A DNA stretch of 64,000 nt from Steinernema hermaphroditum. Its lineage: Eukaryota > Nematoda > Chromadorea > Rhabditida > Steinernematidae. The notes beneath the pieces are model-generated. The model worked only from the letters and a program-made list of their open reading frames with translations, was not told the DNA's origin and searched no databases. Shown here piece by piece: positions 48,091 to 59,027 of the stretch; within the stretch, counting starts at the first letter, position 1, and the number at the start of each line of letters is the position of its first letter. The stretch is taken from assembly GCA_030435675.1 (NCBI GenBank), contig CM059621.1, positions 8,680,001 to 8,744,000 on the forward strand. Reading direction: 5' to 3'. Made by a program: the position numbers and the translations under genes.

Positions 48091-48814
48091 GTGACGGCGC
48101 TGAACCGGGGCTTCCTCTGTGACTGCCTACTGTTGGTCAAAAAGGGAGCGGGAGGGGACGGAAACGTCGAGAAGGAGCTCCTCGACAATAAGAGAAGACC
48201 CATGTTCCACAGTGATGGAGGGGGCTGCGTCAAGAGCGTCCATGCGGAGTCTCCATCAAGTGATACGGTGGCGGAAACGATCTAGAAAAAAAACAAGAGT
48301 GATGCTTGTTTAGGTATATGTAAAGGCTGAGTCCAAGTCCGGGTCCGGGTCCGCCCCAGAAGGTAAAAGTTGTACATGTTTTTAAGAGATGTCTTCTGTG
48401 TTTCAGCTCACATCAAGTCACACTGATATTGACCATTCTGAATCCGGAGGAGGCGCAGACGATAGAGTAGATTCCATCATCGGAGCGATTAGAGGCTTTG
48501 ACTTTGGCGTTGCATCTCCGGCGGCTTCTGTGAACGACGAGCTAGTCGAAGCACGATGTTGTGGCACAACGGTGGAACTGGAAACCGTCATCGTAGCAGC
48601 TGGCGGCGCAGATTTTGGAGTTGTCGCGCTTCTTCGACTTCTCCTGGCGGTGCGGGTGGTCGGGCATCGTTGGTAAGCTTTGTGACAAGACGTTGGAACG
48701 GCTTCGGCTTCCTGGTGTTTCAGGCCATCTGGGAGTCGAGGCGATTATCGCTATCAAGCTGCAATTGGCAAGGAAAGCCTACAGCCTTTCAGATTTCATT
48801 GTTACATTAGCTAA
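48091..48814 (+). CDS. Possible small spliced gene, unknown function
   Basis: Three pieces, 48091-48267, 48407-48672 and 48724-48814, keep frame over GT/AG borders (534 nt) and end in TAA. The first piece reads ...NRGFLCDCLLLVKKG and has no ATG in frame, so the 5' end is unknown; an AAAG acceptor or a further exon is assumed. The second has a clean TGTTTCAG acceptor and a Gly/Ala/Asp-rich content ending in a hydrophobic patch (VVALLRLLLAVRVVGHRW). The third, after a GTAAGC...TTTCAG intron of 51 nt, reads SRGDYRYQAAIGKESLQPF. No family recognised. Composition is odd and the opposite strand is also partly open, so this stays tentative. Confidence 0.3.
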
Positions 48815-49139
48815 ATTGTAACTTGAACTTAAAAATTAAACACTGAACAGCTTTCTTTGATAGCGAAATTTAAGTTCGGCTTCTTTGATAGCGCCAAACC
48901 AATCAAAAGGGCGCCACGACGGACGGCTTAATCGTCGACTCAAATTCCGTTTCTCCCGCGTGCCGTTCGCCGTCCCTTCCGGAAGGCCCTTCTCCCGCAC
49001 CGGCCTCATCGGAAGTAGCTGTTCTAGGTTGTTAGTGTGTCGCCAGGCGCCCTCCGGACCTTAATCGCTCGTAAACAACTCCCCAACGCTTCTTATCGTC
49101 AGGCGCCTGTCGAAAGACGTTTCCCTATTCCTTTTAGAG
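48815..49139. other. Promoter-side flank of the four-TM cluster
   Basis: AT-rich then GC-rich sequence without an exon, ending in a CCTTTTAG acceptor two bases before the ATG of the first four-TM gene. Confidence 0.4.
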
Positions 49140-50094
49140 ATGAGAACCTCCGAAGACTGGATCAAATTCGCTAAAACGCCCTACGGAGGCGCTCTGCTCG
49201 CGCTTACCGTAAGCTCGCTATCGTCTCAGTGACTTCGTGAGTCTTCTTCAGGCCGTCCAGTTCATCATCCTTTGGGTGGCGACGTTCTTTACCCACGGAA
49301 ACTTCTCTCCCGTCGTTCAGTCCGATCTCAGTGATGAACTCGCGGTCCAGATGATGAAGTGCAAAGGCAGTCCGGGGACGGTCCCCTTTGGGAACGATTT
49401 CCAAGAGATTGATCCGCCCCCGCTCTTTGAAGGCGCCGACCTCACAGGATGTGACCAGATGGCCAAAGATTGTGAGTTTTCAATGTTTTTCAAAGGCGTG
49501 GTCTTTTGAATGTTGATATTCGACGAGCTCCATTCCATAAAGGTCCTTTACTCGGGAGCCTTCTTAGGGGCGAAGGAGATCGCACATCCCGTGGAGGCAT
49601 CGCTGTTCGTCCTCGGCTTCCCGACGCCCGCTGGAGGCCAGACCTTCGTCGTGCTCGTCCTCTACGCCACCTGGATCCTCATGGCGCACTTCCTGATAGC
49701 CGAGCTGTTCACAGGGAAGTTCGTCGCCAAAATGGGGCAAAAACCGGTGAGTGTCTCTGCCAGCCCCTTCAGGAATGTTATCAGCTCGTCCTCGTGCACG
49801 GCTTTTTCGCCCTGCTGCTCTTCATCTGCGCGGCCATAGAATCGGCCTATTCGGCGTACTGTAGCACGGGACTCCACGACTACTGTACCTTCTTCACCAC
49901 GCATGTGAAGTCGACGGCCCTGATGATGGCGGAGACAACCTGTCCTCTGATGGCGTCCAGGATCTACACCACCATGGTAGGCGAACGCGCAGCTGGGAAA
50001 CGTTTCCGTCGAGTTTCAGGCGTTTCTCTGGATGTTCACCGCCGCTCACATCGGATTGGGATATTACGTTCATAAGCATGCAGATTTTGAGTAA
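49140..50094 (+). CDS. Four-TM membrane protein, cluster member 1
   Basis: Five exons, 49140-49208, 49252-49497, 49543-49746, 49785-49976, 50020-50094, all phase 0, total 786 nt (261 aa). The ATG sits just after a CTTTTAG acceptor. TM1 is AVQFIILWVATFF, followed by a long Cys-containing extracytoplasmic loop of about 75 residues. TM2 lies in TFVVLVLYATWILMAHFLIA, then the shared FxxKxGQK motif, TM3 GFFALLLFICAAIESAYSAY and TM4 FLWMFTAAHIGLGYYV. The layout resembles MARVEL/tetraspan-like proteins, but no signature allows a firm family name. The donor of exon 2 (GGC|GTGGTC) is weak; other joins lose frame. It is followed by its paralogue after only 98 nt, without AATAAA, as in a nematode operon. 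Confidence 0.8.
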
Positions 50095-50191
50095 AGTGTA
50101 TTCTTCGATGTGTGTCCGTGGACGGGGTTTCGACCCACAGTATCTCTAGCTCTCCCCTGTCCAGATCCTAAATCATTCTTCCAGGGACACA

Positions 50192-51339
50192 ATGGTGGAA
50201 ATCGACTTCGGCGCCTATGTCAAGGTCTGTCTTCTTGTCACTTCCCTCAACGTTTCCACGTTCAGACCTCTTTCTCAAAGATCGATTTCCACTTTTGCGT
50301 CTTTCTAGAAACCAAAGTCTACGGAAAACTCTACTTGCTCTCCTTGGTAGGCAGTTTCAGAGTCCACGTGTGGCTCACAAGTGGCTCTTTTGCAGGTCGT
50401 CCAATTCGTCATGGTGTGGGTGGCCTCGTACTTCAGCTCGGCCACCATCCTCCCCTATTCGTGGAAGATGTCCGGATTCGTCATCGGATTCCCGCAGTGG
50501 TACACAGGGCAGACCTATGCCTCCCTCGCCTGCTTTGTCACCTTCTGGGCGCTCCTCGAGATCGCCTTCGTCGAAGTCGTCACTGGAGAAGTCTTCGCCA
50601 AGTTGGGACAGAAGATGGTGAGAATCGCCAAAGCCAGAGAGATTGAAGGTGCCCTAGATGAGCTACATCCACGCCGTGCTCGCTGTGATCCTCGGATGCG
50701 TCCTCTTCGCTGAGATACGGTACATCGTCCTGGTCAGCAGATATCCGGCGTGCGCCGTGATTAGCCCTATAGCGGGAAGGTCTATCGGATGTATGGTAAG
50801 GGCGCTCGGATCTATTTCTAAGATGAAGCTCGTTCCGACAGGTGATGACCCTCGTGATGGTGCCTATCCAAGTAGGCCTCTTCTTCTTTTCGAAGGAGCT
50901 CTCCGAGGATCAGTCGAGGGTGTCTCCAGAAGACCCCGCGGTTCCGAAGGCGATCGAATTGGAGGAGAAGCCATCGGAAGCGCCGAAGAAGCGGACCCCT
51001 ATGGAGGTGCGCTTCGCTCCTTCCACTGGGAGTGTGGAAGAACGAGAAGAAGTGAGAGAAGGAGCATCTGTGCAGAAGAAGGAAGATGCCGTAGAAGATG
51101 GAGTAGAACAGAAGAGCACTAAACATCTCTATGACGAAGTACCAGCCGGGAAGGTGGAGGCGCCCATCAGCGACGTCGACTTAGATTCTGACAACGTCGC
51201 GTCGGAAGACAGAGCCGAATCCCACGAGAAAGCAGAAGGCGAGAAGAAGAAGAAAGTGGAGGAGGTTGTGTCACAGTCGGACGTCCACTACGACTCAGTT
51301 CCAACATGTCCAGAGAATGAGAAAGTGAATGATGTTTAG
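50192..51339 (+). CDS. Four-TM membrane protein, member 2, long charged tail
   Basis: Five exons, 50192-50224, 50266-50346, 50396-50617, 50658-50795, 50842-51339, all phase 0, total 972 nt (323 aa). TMs are VVQFVMVWVASYFSS, a second around TYASLACFVTFWALLEIAFV, a third AVLAVILGCVLFAEIRYIV and a fourth VMTLVMVPIQVGLFFF. VTGEVFAKLGQKM matches the FTGKFVAKMGQKP of the gene upstream. A unique cytosolic tail of about 150 residues is rich in Glu/Lys/Ser/Val (SEDQSRVSPEDPAVPK ... ENEKVNDV), probably disordered. An acceptor (TTCCAG) lies 90 nt after the stop of member 1, so the pair is probably transcribed together and the second resolved by SL2-type trans-splicing. AATAAA at about 51357-51362. Exon 2's left half has no counterpart in the paralogue and may be mis-called. 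Confidence 0.8.
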
Positions 51340-52283
51340 TCAGCCATTCTGTGGAAAATAAAACAGATGATCGCCACGAGTGTCGACGAGTGACATGCAA
51401 TTACGTGGACAATTCATAAAATGCAACGTTTTATCATTAATTCCGTCGTAAACTCCCAAAAAGATCGTTTCGCCCACCCTTCGAAGTGATCTCCTCGCGT
51501 TCTTCTCCACAAACGAAAGCAGTCGGCGCCGTTATCGCGACAAGACTGCCTTCCTTGTTCATCGGATTATAGGAAAGATACATCGGATTGTCCACTGCCT
51601 CCGATGGGTTGGGTCGATGGACAAAAAACAACAAAAAAACTTCAAATTAGATTATTTGGAGTTCTAGGAAACACAATCACTAAACGTACAAGACAGAATT
51701 ATCTATTTATTGGGGCGACAAAAACGATGGACACTGAGGCACCACAAGCTGATATCACCTCGCTATTGCCTGACTCAGATACTACTGATATTCCATCGTT
51801 TGAGCGTTTGGCGTGACCGTCGTCTTTTCTATGCTCCTTGTTCATCTCCCCTTCTCGAGGACACCGCCCCCTCCAAATACGGTCACCACTCACCACTTTA
51901 TAATCGCCGTTTCCATGAATATTTCTGATCGATTACTCTCCGGCACAAAGGCTTCACCTCCGTCGCTACCTCACAAGACTGTTTGTTCTATAATTTCATA
52001 GAGTGACGTCGCCGTAATCCTCTGTTTACCGATCATATCAAATGATCCGGAGTCCAGAGGAGTCGCCTCGGCTGACTCACTCTCTATTTGCCGTCGCCAC
52101 TTCGCCCCTCGCGGGCTCGATTCCGACTTCTTCCGGACTCTATCCCATCGACTTGTTTGTGCGTTCGCGCAGATCGATCGAGTGCCTCGGCGATGCGTGC
52201 GTGAAAGTCGCCTCCGTTTATCCACCTGTGGCGTTTCTGATCGAGCACCGGAACCTCAGTCAGAAGAGTCTTTCAGAGCCGAC
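51340..52283. other. Intergenic between cluster members 2 and 3
   Basis: Starts with the poly(A) signal of member 2. The remainder holds only chance frames. A TTTCAG acceptor lies just before the ATG at 52284. Confidence 0.45.
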
Positions 52284-52843
52284 ATGTCGACAGAGTTTCT
52301 GCGGACTCCGCCAGGTCTTCTCTACCTCATTCAGCTGGTGCGTCTGAGATCTCATTTTTCTGTCAAAGCGCCTCTTAAAACCCTTGCAGATCCTGGGGAT
52401 TACCGCTGGCTTCGTCGCCCAGTTCATCTGGAACAACGGGTCCGTCTACGTTTCCCTGATCGACGGCAACATCGGCATGCAGACGTACGTCTATTTCGCC
52501 GTCTTCGTCACCTCTCTGGCGACTTTGGCCGTCATCTTCATGGAGCTCAACCAGAACGGATCGGTGGACGCCTTCGGAAAAGCCAAGGTACTGTAGCGCC
52601 CGAGTAGAGAACCACCATTCCCCTCTAGATACTCATTTTCCACGCGATATGTGGCGTTCTTCTTCTGATCGCCGCCTGCATAGAGTCCTACATCGTCTCC
52701 CACTGGAACTGGTGGCGGTATCCCGTCGTTATGGTAGCATTTGCGTCGGAAGAACTGAGTCTTACTTGACCATTTAGATCCTCCTATGGATACTCACCAT
52801 CTCCCACGTCGCCCAGATCGCCATCCTCTTCTTCTACAAATAA
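52284..52843 (+). CDS. Four-TM membrane protein, cluster member 3
   Basis: Four exons, 52284-52337, 52390-52587, 52629-52733, 52778-52843, all phase 0, total 423 nt (140 aa). The ATG is a few bases after CTTTCAG. TMs: ILGITAGFVAQFIWN, YFAVFVTSLATLAVIFMEL, ICGVLLLIAACIESYIV, ILLWILTISHVAQIAILFF. AFGKAK follows TM2, as FxxKxGQK does in members 1-2, and AACIES matches CAAIES. It is shorter because the TM1-TM2 loop is minimal. The intron between TM2 and TM3 begins inside a TACTGTA heptamer (GTACTGTAG). Function unknown. Confidence 0.85.
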
Positions 52844-53421
52844 GAGATGATCGATAAATGTATACAGTCGCCGATCGATAAGCGATGAGTCACCCGAGTT
52901 TGTCACAGATAAGGGCGTAGTAGAGTGTGACGCAGAGGTTTACTCTTCAAGCGCTGAATAGAGGGGAAGAAGTCGACGTCCAACTATGGATCCCGACGCA
53001 GCTTGAGCCCTAGTCACCCTTGGAGTGTAAAGACACATCTTAAGGGATTATCACGTGGTAAATGGGATAAAGCTAGTGGGGCAGGGGTCACAGAACTGCA
53101 TTGTAATAACTGAATATCCCCGGTTTCTACGACGGTTGTTGCATTAACCTACGTGGAGATACAGCACGTACATACGGAGTCCTGTGGAGATATGATTTTA
53201 CGCGTCAAAATAAGATCGTCCCAATAGAAGATACAGCAAGAGTGCTGGACAATGCGGACAGAAACCTGTCCAGAGATGTCACAAAAGTCCATTCAGAGTG
53301 GCATCACCGAGTCGCCTAATCTATCGATGTACGGGGTCCACCGGTATTCGGCGTCTCTTGACGAATCGATACGATAAGGAAGGGTCGTTTCAGCGTCCTC
53401 CGGCTCAGTTCCCTTTTCAAG
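52844..53421. other. Intergenic between cluster members 3 and 4
   Basis: No exon seen. Simple AT/GC mixed DNA ends at a CTTTTCAAG site immediately before the next ATG. Confidence 0.45.
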
Positions 53422-56400
53422 ATGCTCGTCGAGTACCTAAAGAGTCTCCAGGGCCTCATCACCGTCCTCCAAGTGGTAGGCGACCCCCCCCCCCGCCAGT
53501 CTCTAGCGCCTTCCAGCTACTTGGCGTGGTGTGCCAGTTCGTGATCCAGTTCATGTGGAACAGCGGCGGGGACGTGTTCCTCGTTTTCTTCATCATGGTC
53601 AACCCCTTCATGACCATCGTCTTCTTCCTCCTCTTCGCCTGCACGATGGTCACTTTGGCGGCAGCCATCATGGAGAGCAAAGGCAGTCCCCTTCGGGAGA
53701 CCTTCGGGAAGCCGAGGGTCGTCATGTTCCGAGCCGTCTTCTTCCTGCTCCTTCTTATTTGCGCGGCCATTCAAACTTACTATTTAGTGCACACCTATGG
53801 CAGTGCTGCACAACACTACGCCAGGTCCGTCATCGGAGCCGTAAGTCATCTTTTCTTGAGACTATCCTGTAGATTGATGCATTCCAATGAGTCACTTCCT
53901 CTGAGTTGTCTGAGCTTTGTGTGCAGCTGGAACGCAGAAATCGTATTCAAATTAAAGCGGCCTAATACCATTCTCTTTGTTTGAATATTCACAAGGAATC
54001 ATTCAAAGGTGCATCTGCCGATTCAGCCGAAATTTGCTACACTGAGTGTATTACTCCTCCAAAATATTTCCCACGGGCACTCTAGACGCCCTTAAAAGTC
54101 ATATTGTTCCTTGGCACAGAGAACGAAAAACATTTTTAAAAGTTCTGGAAAGTTGTGTGTTTTCAAGATCGCTGAAAACGAAATCGGTTTCTTGAATTCA
54201 CGTTCGTTCCAGAAATCTTTCTATACCTCTTTTGAAGGTTGCTCTTCACTGTTAAATCAACGGTTGTGCTTGTGATCCTTGGCACTATTTAGCCCAAACG
54301 GGCGAGCTGTTTGACGAAGGCATAAAGAACATGACGCGTAGATTACAGAAAGAGTGCCAAGAAGAGTGCATCAGTTGACTTAGCTGTCCAGCCTACTGAA
54401 TGCACCAACCCCTCCTCATTAAAGCAGTTTCGTGACTTTTCGTTTCGATCTTTCTAGAATGTCCATAACTTTGAGCTTTTGAGCTTCATCTTAAAAGCAG
54501 ACGTTCTCCTTTTATCTGGACTTCTGGTTTCGTGTTGCTTCACGACATTATTTCATTGATCATGTCCCAATTCGCTCTGAGCAATCCGACTGGGTTTGCC
54601 ACAGGTATTCTCCGAGTTTACGTCCGAACTGCAATCAACCGACAAATACTTTTTCTGGTTTAGTCAAACGCTTAACGCCAAAATTTAGGTGCTAATGTTT
54701 TTCACGTGAAACCTGGAAACTTTCCGATCCTCGCGTAAATTGCTTAGGAAAAGAGGCTGTGATTGCCACGTTGGCGCCCTTCACTTCCAAACCGAAAGTC
54801 GTCGCGGAGACATGAAAGGCGGCGCCGACGTGTTTTCCTTTGGTCGCTGTAACCCACTTTACACTCTTTCGGCATTTTCTTGGCGTCTGAGGCTGGAGCA
54901 AACCGAAAACAGAGAGATAGTAAACAGGGTCACTGACAGGCGGTCAGAGCCTCGGTCAATCGAAAACTAATAGTTGTAGAAGACGGATTTTGCTCCGAAA
55001 ATTAGCCACAATGACACGTTTCACTGCTAAATGATTTCCGTTTTTTTTTCAAGAATATGATATTATGATATAGAGAAAAACGAATGTAAATTGTACATTC
55101 TGCTTTGACCTGCATTGTCCATTGATCACTGCGTGTGAATAACCCCAGAGCCAGATGACTATTTCACGACTTTATTTTATTTCACACCGAAAGATGTCCT
55201 CCGGTGGTGTCCTGAGATCATCGGCGATCGTTCAAGCTTGTCACGCAACTACATTCTGTACACTCTCTTTTGCATTTTCTTTTCCCATAAATGACATATT
55301 TTTGCAAAAAAAAACAAAATTGCAAAAAGTTCGTATTGGGTTGGAGCAGTGAAAATGGGACACTTTTGCACTGATTGTTTATATGTATTTTTTCAACCAT
55401 TTCACTTCAAGGTATTCACCATTTGACTGGACAACTACAGACCACTTCTCGGGCGAAAGGGGGATCCCTCGTTCATAGAATACAAGGGATTTCAAGTCAA
55501 AAAATGTTGTGGTCCAATTTTCGACCTCTTTGTCTTAATTGGAGTGAATTCTTCTGGTGTCACCTTTAGTGGTCGAACACATATAAGGATTAGATAGAGC
55601 TAAGAGAGTTCTAGATAAATAGTAAAAAAAGAATCTCGCAGCTCAAAATGGAGAGCCATTCTGGCGTCAACTTGAAAATATCAGGTTTCAGGCACCATTT
55701 CTGAAGTGTGCTTTTTTTAAAACATTTGGCCTCTATTTCCTTGAAGTAGAAGTGAACTCGTGGAGTCGTTATGCGTGCATGGTAGCTGTGAGTGAGGGCT
55801 ATCTGCTCTATATCCCCATTCTCTGTTACGGTACTTAACCAATTAGAAATGTTGGAGTTAACAAAACATGGTCAAATCCGATGATCCGAAACGACCATCT
55901 TTTTGAGATCAGCTCATGTTGTGATACATGACGACCACATAGACAGGTGCATTCGGAAGGCAAGACCCAATTATGTACGTGGTTGAAGGCAGTCACCGTC
56001 CATCACACAATTAATACCATAGGAAGCCCGTACACCCACGTACACTTCGCATTTTGCCATCTCAAGGTACCAAAAAAATGACCATCAAAAATGAATAGAC
56101 CTCTAAGATCAAAAGGAACGCAATGGACAAGTGTCGAATCATAATGTGAGGTGAGAGTTCGCTGTACTCAACAACGCACCAATCAATTTAGCCGCAAGTG
56201 TAAGCATGGCGAAAAAAATGAATGTTTATCAAGTGTCCCATTTTCAATGCTCCAACCCAATAGTTCACTCAAAAAAAGAACATCCTTATCTTCATATTAC
56301 AAAAATGAATTTCCATATGTGTCTATCACGCATCTGGATCGTCCATCGAAAAATCGAGTCAGGCAGTATATCTGCTGCTTAATTGTAAACATCCTGGTAA

Positions 56401-56765
56401 AATGTTAGCAATGTTCACTCAGTTTATCTGCAGAAATTCATCTGTCATTACACGTGAGGCTCGATTTGCGGTTTATACCACTATTATCGTATTTGCATAA
56501 TCATTTTTGGAACTCTTTCGAAAGAGTTTTTCGAAAAGACGCAGCTTACCATGAAAGGCGCCTCAGGCGCCAAGAGAAACACGGTTCCCCATTTATGTTG
56601 TGATGGGTCACATAAACAGAGGAAGTCGTTCTTTGCCATGGGAAATGATTCATCGGGCGCCGTCTTCCTCTTTTCTCTAATGCCAATGCCTTTCAGGTGC
56701 TCCTCTACCCGCTCTCCTTATCCCACGCCGTCCTCTGCGTCCTCGAAATCCTGCGTCGAGGCTAA
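53422..56765 (+). CDS. Four-TM membrane protein, cluster member 4
   Basis: Three exons, 53422-53475, 53517-53840 and 56697-56765, all phase 0, total 447 nt (148 aa). TMs: LLGVVCQFVIQFMWN, FLLFACTMVTLAAAIME, AVFFLLLLICAAIQTYYLV and VLLYPLSLSHAVLCVLEIL. The last exon was identified because it aligns with the final exon of member 3 (ILLWILTISHVAQIAILFF), sharing phase, length and the S-H pair. This leaves a 2.86 kb intron, huge for this window, which contains a mariner-like element. The intron between TM2 and TM3 present in member 3 is absent (ETFGKPRVVMFRA is continuous). AATAAA at about 56791-56796 closes the gene. A C-run in intron 1 may be a sequencing-sensitive spot. An earlier stop is reached if the long intron is not spliced. 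Confidence 0.75.
55336..56260 (-). mobile_element. Degenerate mariner-like element, 925 bp
   Basis: Near-identical terminal inverted repeats: the left end begins TTGGGTTGGAGCAGTGAAAA and the right end reads the same on the minus strand with one T for G change, continuing into GGGACACTT. Both ends are flanked by TA, the mariner target. On the minus strand next to the left end a frame reads FYERGIPLSPEKW then SNGEYLEVKWLKKYI and stops, the typical C-terminal GI..LP..W....G.YF pattern of mariner transposases. The rest of the transposase is shortened or broken, so the element (full ones are about 1.3 kb) cannot be autonomous. It lies in the long last intron of four-TM member 4. Confidence 0.85.
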
Positions 56766-59027
56766 TAACCTCCTCTACTGTATGTATTCGAATAAAAAGA
56801 GCGCTGTCCACAGAGGATGTTATGTCTTTGGCGCTCTCTGCAGCCGTCGCCGCAGCGGCGCTCTGCAGAAGGCGCTGCAGAGGACGGGCGCACTTACTAT
56901 GGCACGGCTGCATTCAAAAGTGCATTCATCAGAGGGTCTGGCGATTTTTTCGAAATGTTTGCCAGTTCACGTTCATCGCGGCGACGAACCAGGAAGGAAG
57001 CACTTCGGAAGGAAGCCCTAAGAGCAGTAGGCGATGATTAAGAAGAACCGGAAGGGCGATGGATGCGAAAGAGATTCGAAAAGTCTTTTTGATGGGCCGC
57101 TACCGTATTCGGAGAGCGCTGTCGTGTGTATCCCTGAGCGAAGTCCACACAGATAAGTCCATCTTCACTCAGCCTCGGCTTATCCACATCCGGAGACGAT
57201 CGGGATAAGACTTAAGAGGCGCAAATACATCGGCTTAGCATCGGCGATTATTTCGCACTCCTGGTTCTTCGATTATTTCAGCAAACCATAACTGAAAAAT
57301 AGAGCGTAGAGTGTTCATTTGAATGGTTATAGTACACAGCAGCAAGATTGAAGTGAAGGTTGGGGCGAGCGCGTCTCTTTAGCGTTCACTTGGACGCTCC
57401 GGGATTCCATGTCCACGGGATCGGCCTGACTTTCTCCCTAACTCCGACTTGGTGTACGGCTCATCCTCAATCCGCGGTGATCCAAAGCTTCTGTTCAGCA
57501 GCCACTGAGCCAGCTTTACCAGAATTTGCCAGAAACAATCTGCATACCACACAATCCGATGATCCCTAGAATTACGGTAAAAGGCTTTTGGGAGTCTTAA
57601 TGCCTAAGTATTCTTCGATGGAAAGGACGTCGTTGGGGAAACTGAGCGGAAGGACTCTTTAGAAACTTCTCTGTTTCTTGGAGAAACATTCCAAGTCGTC
57701 GGCATTTCTAAGATCTTTCGAAAGGTGCAAAGAAGAAGCGCTCGAGTTATGCAACGTCGATGGAAAAACCAGTTCAAACTACAGATACTCTCGTTGCCGC
57801 TCGGTTCAAGGGGATTTGCAGAAACTCAGAGAGGGAGAGTCGCCTCCTCAGAGGTCATAGGAACAGTTCTAACCCCCAAATCGATACTGAAGGAGAGAAA
57901 AGTCAAAAACGAGTGACGTCAAAACAAAGGACCGTATCGCTCCGTTTTTTTGCTATCAGTTCGCGATAAAACTGTTGATTTCTTGGTCAGCAGGGCCACA
58001 GCCGGGGCACCGAGATGGCACCGAGCCTCTCCCTATAAACAAACGACGCTTTTGCTGAGAAGATGGAAATGTGAACTTGGCTGTCGAACGTGGCGTCGGT
58101 GGGGGGCCATCAATCAGGGTGACATTGAGATCGACTTTTGCACTTTGCAACATTTCGACCGCATCGCATCGTTAGGATTTAAATGGGGCCCTCTCGTCGC
58201 TCCCATTCACGAGCCGTGAATCGATCCGATCGAACTCTTTGGGAACGTGTTCCAGTGTAACGTCTCCCGGCAGGGCGTCCTCTAATCCCGCTAATGGAAC
58301 CTCCATCGATCGTCTAAGTCCACGTGCCCTCAGGAAGCCCTCGGCGGCTCGGCGGCTTCCCTCCGAACTTTAGGCCGGCGTGCAGAGATCGCGTCGATCA
58401 ATGCGATCGGCCCGCAAAGTGCAAACGGCGGCGCTTCGCAACAGCGGCGACAAAACAGTTTTCCGCGACGCCGCCTTCGCCGCCGATCCGTCGATGACGC
58501 GCCTCCAAATTTCAACGAAATCGGGGCTCGGCGCCCGCTCGGGGGAGGAGCCGCGGAGCCGCGCAGAGGCCGACCCCGCTAGTCGCCCTTCAGATCGCCT
58601 TCTGGGCGCCGTCGACTTCGGTGCCTCTCTGCAGGGGAGAGGGGCATCAGAGGAGCCTCCGAGGCTGATTAGCCGAAACGGGACGTTCTCCGCCTGATAG
58701 CCTCTCGTTGCCATGGCGATGGGGCCGAGAAGGAGGGCTTGAGGGGACTTCCGGATGCCCTCGGATCATTCGGGCTGTCGACAACGGTGAGGGTGAGGCG
58801 CTCTCCTCGGTGGAGAGGGGAGCGGAGGGCCGAGTTTTATGGGTGGTTCCGAGTGGAAATGCGAAATTCGAATTTTTGGTTTTATTCTGGAGAAGTTTAG
58901 GATACGCTCCACTATTCGGGGTTATTTAGATCTGCACTTTCCTCTTCCCTATTGTAATGTTTCTTCGCGAAGAATCCCTCAGTCGTTCGCCCGTTTCTCC
59001 AGAAGTAGCCTCTTCTCTTGCAGGGAC
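56766..59027. other. Region between four-TM cluster and IMP dehydrogenase
   Basis: Just after the member 4 poly(A) signal a CCACAG acceptor is followed by ATG at about 56817 and a 74-codon frame (GRTYYGTAAFKSAFIRGSG..., Arg-rich end). An overlapping frame is also open, so no call is made. From 57.1 to 58.9 kb there is only AT-rich then GC-rich DNA with chance frames. The right end holds the promoter and 5' UTR of the IMP dehydrogenase gene; TACNGTA at about 57101 and 57573. Confidence 0.4.

Noticed and set aside
56817..57041. Short frame after an acceptor downstream of four-TM member 4, possible operon gene
   Set aside because: Two overlapping frames and a possible 46-nt intron give several incompatible proteins, none with TM segments like the cluster; undecidable by eye.
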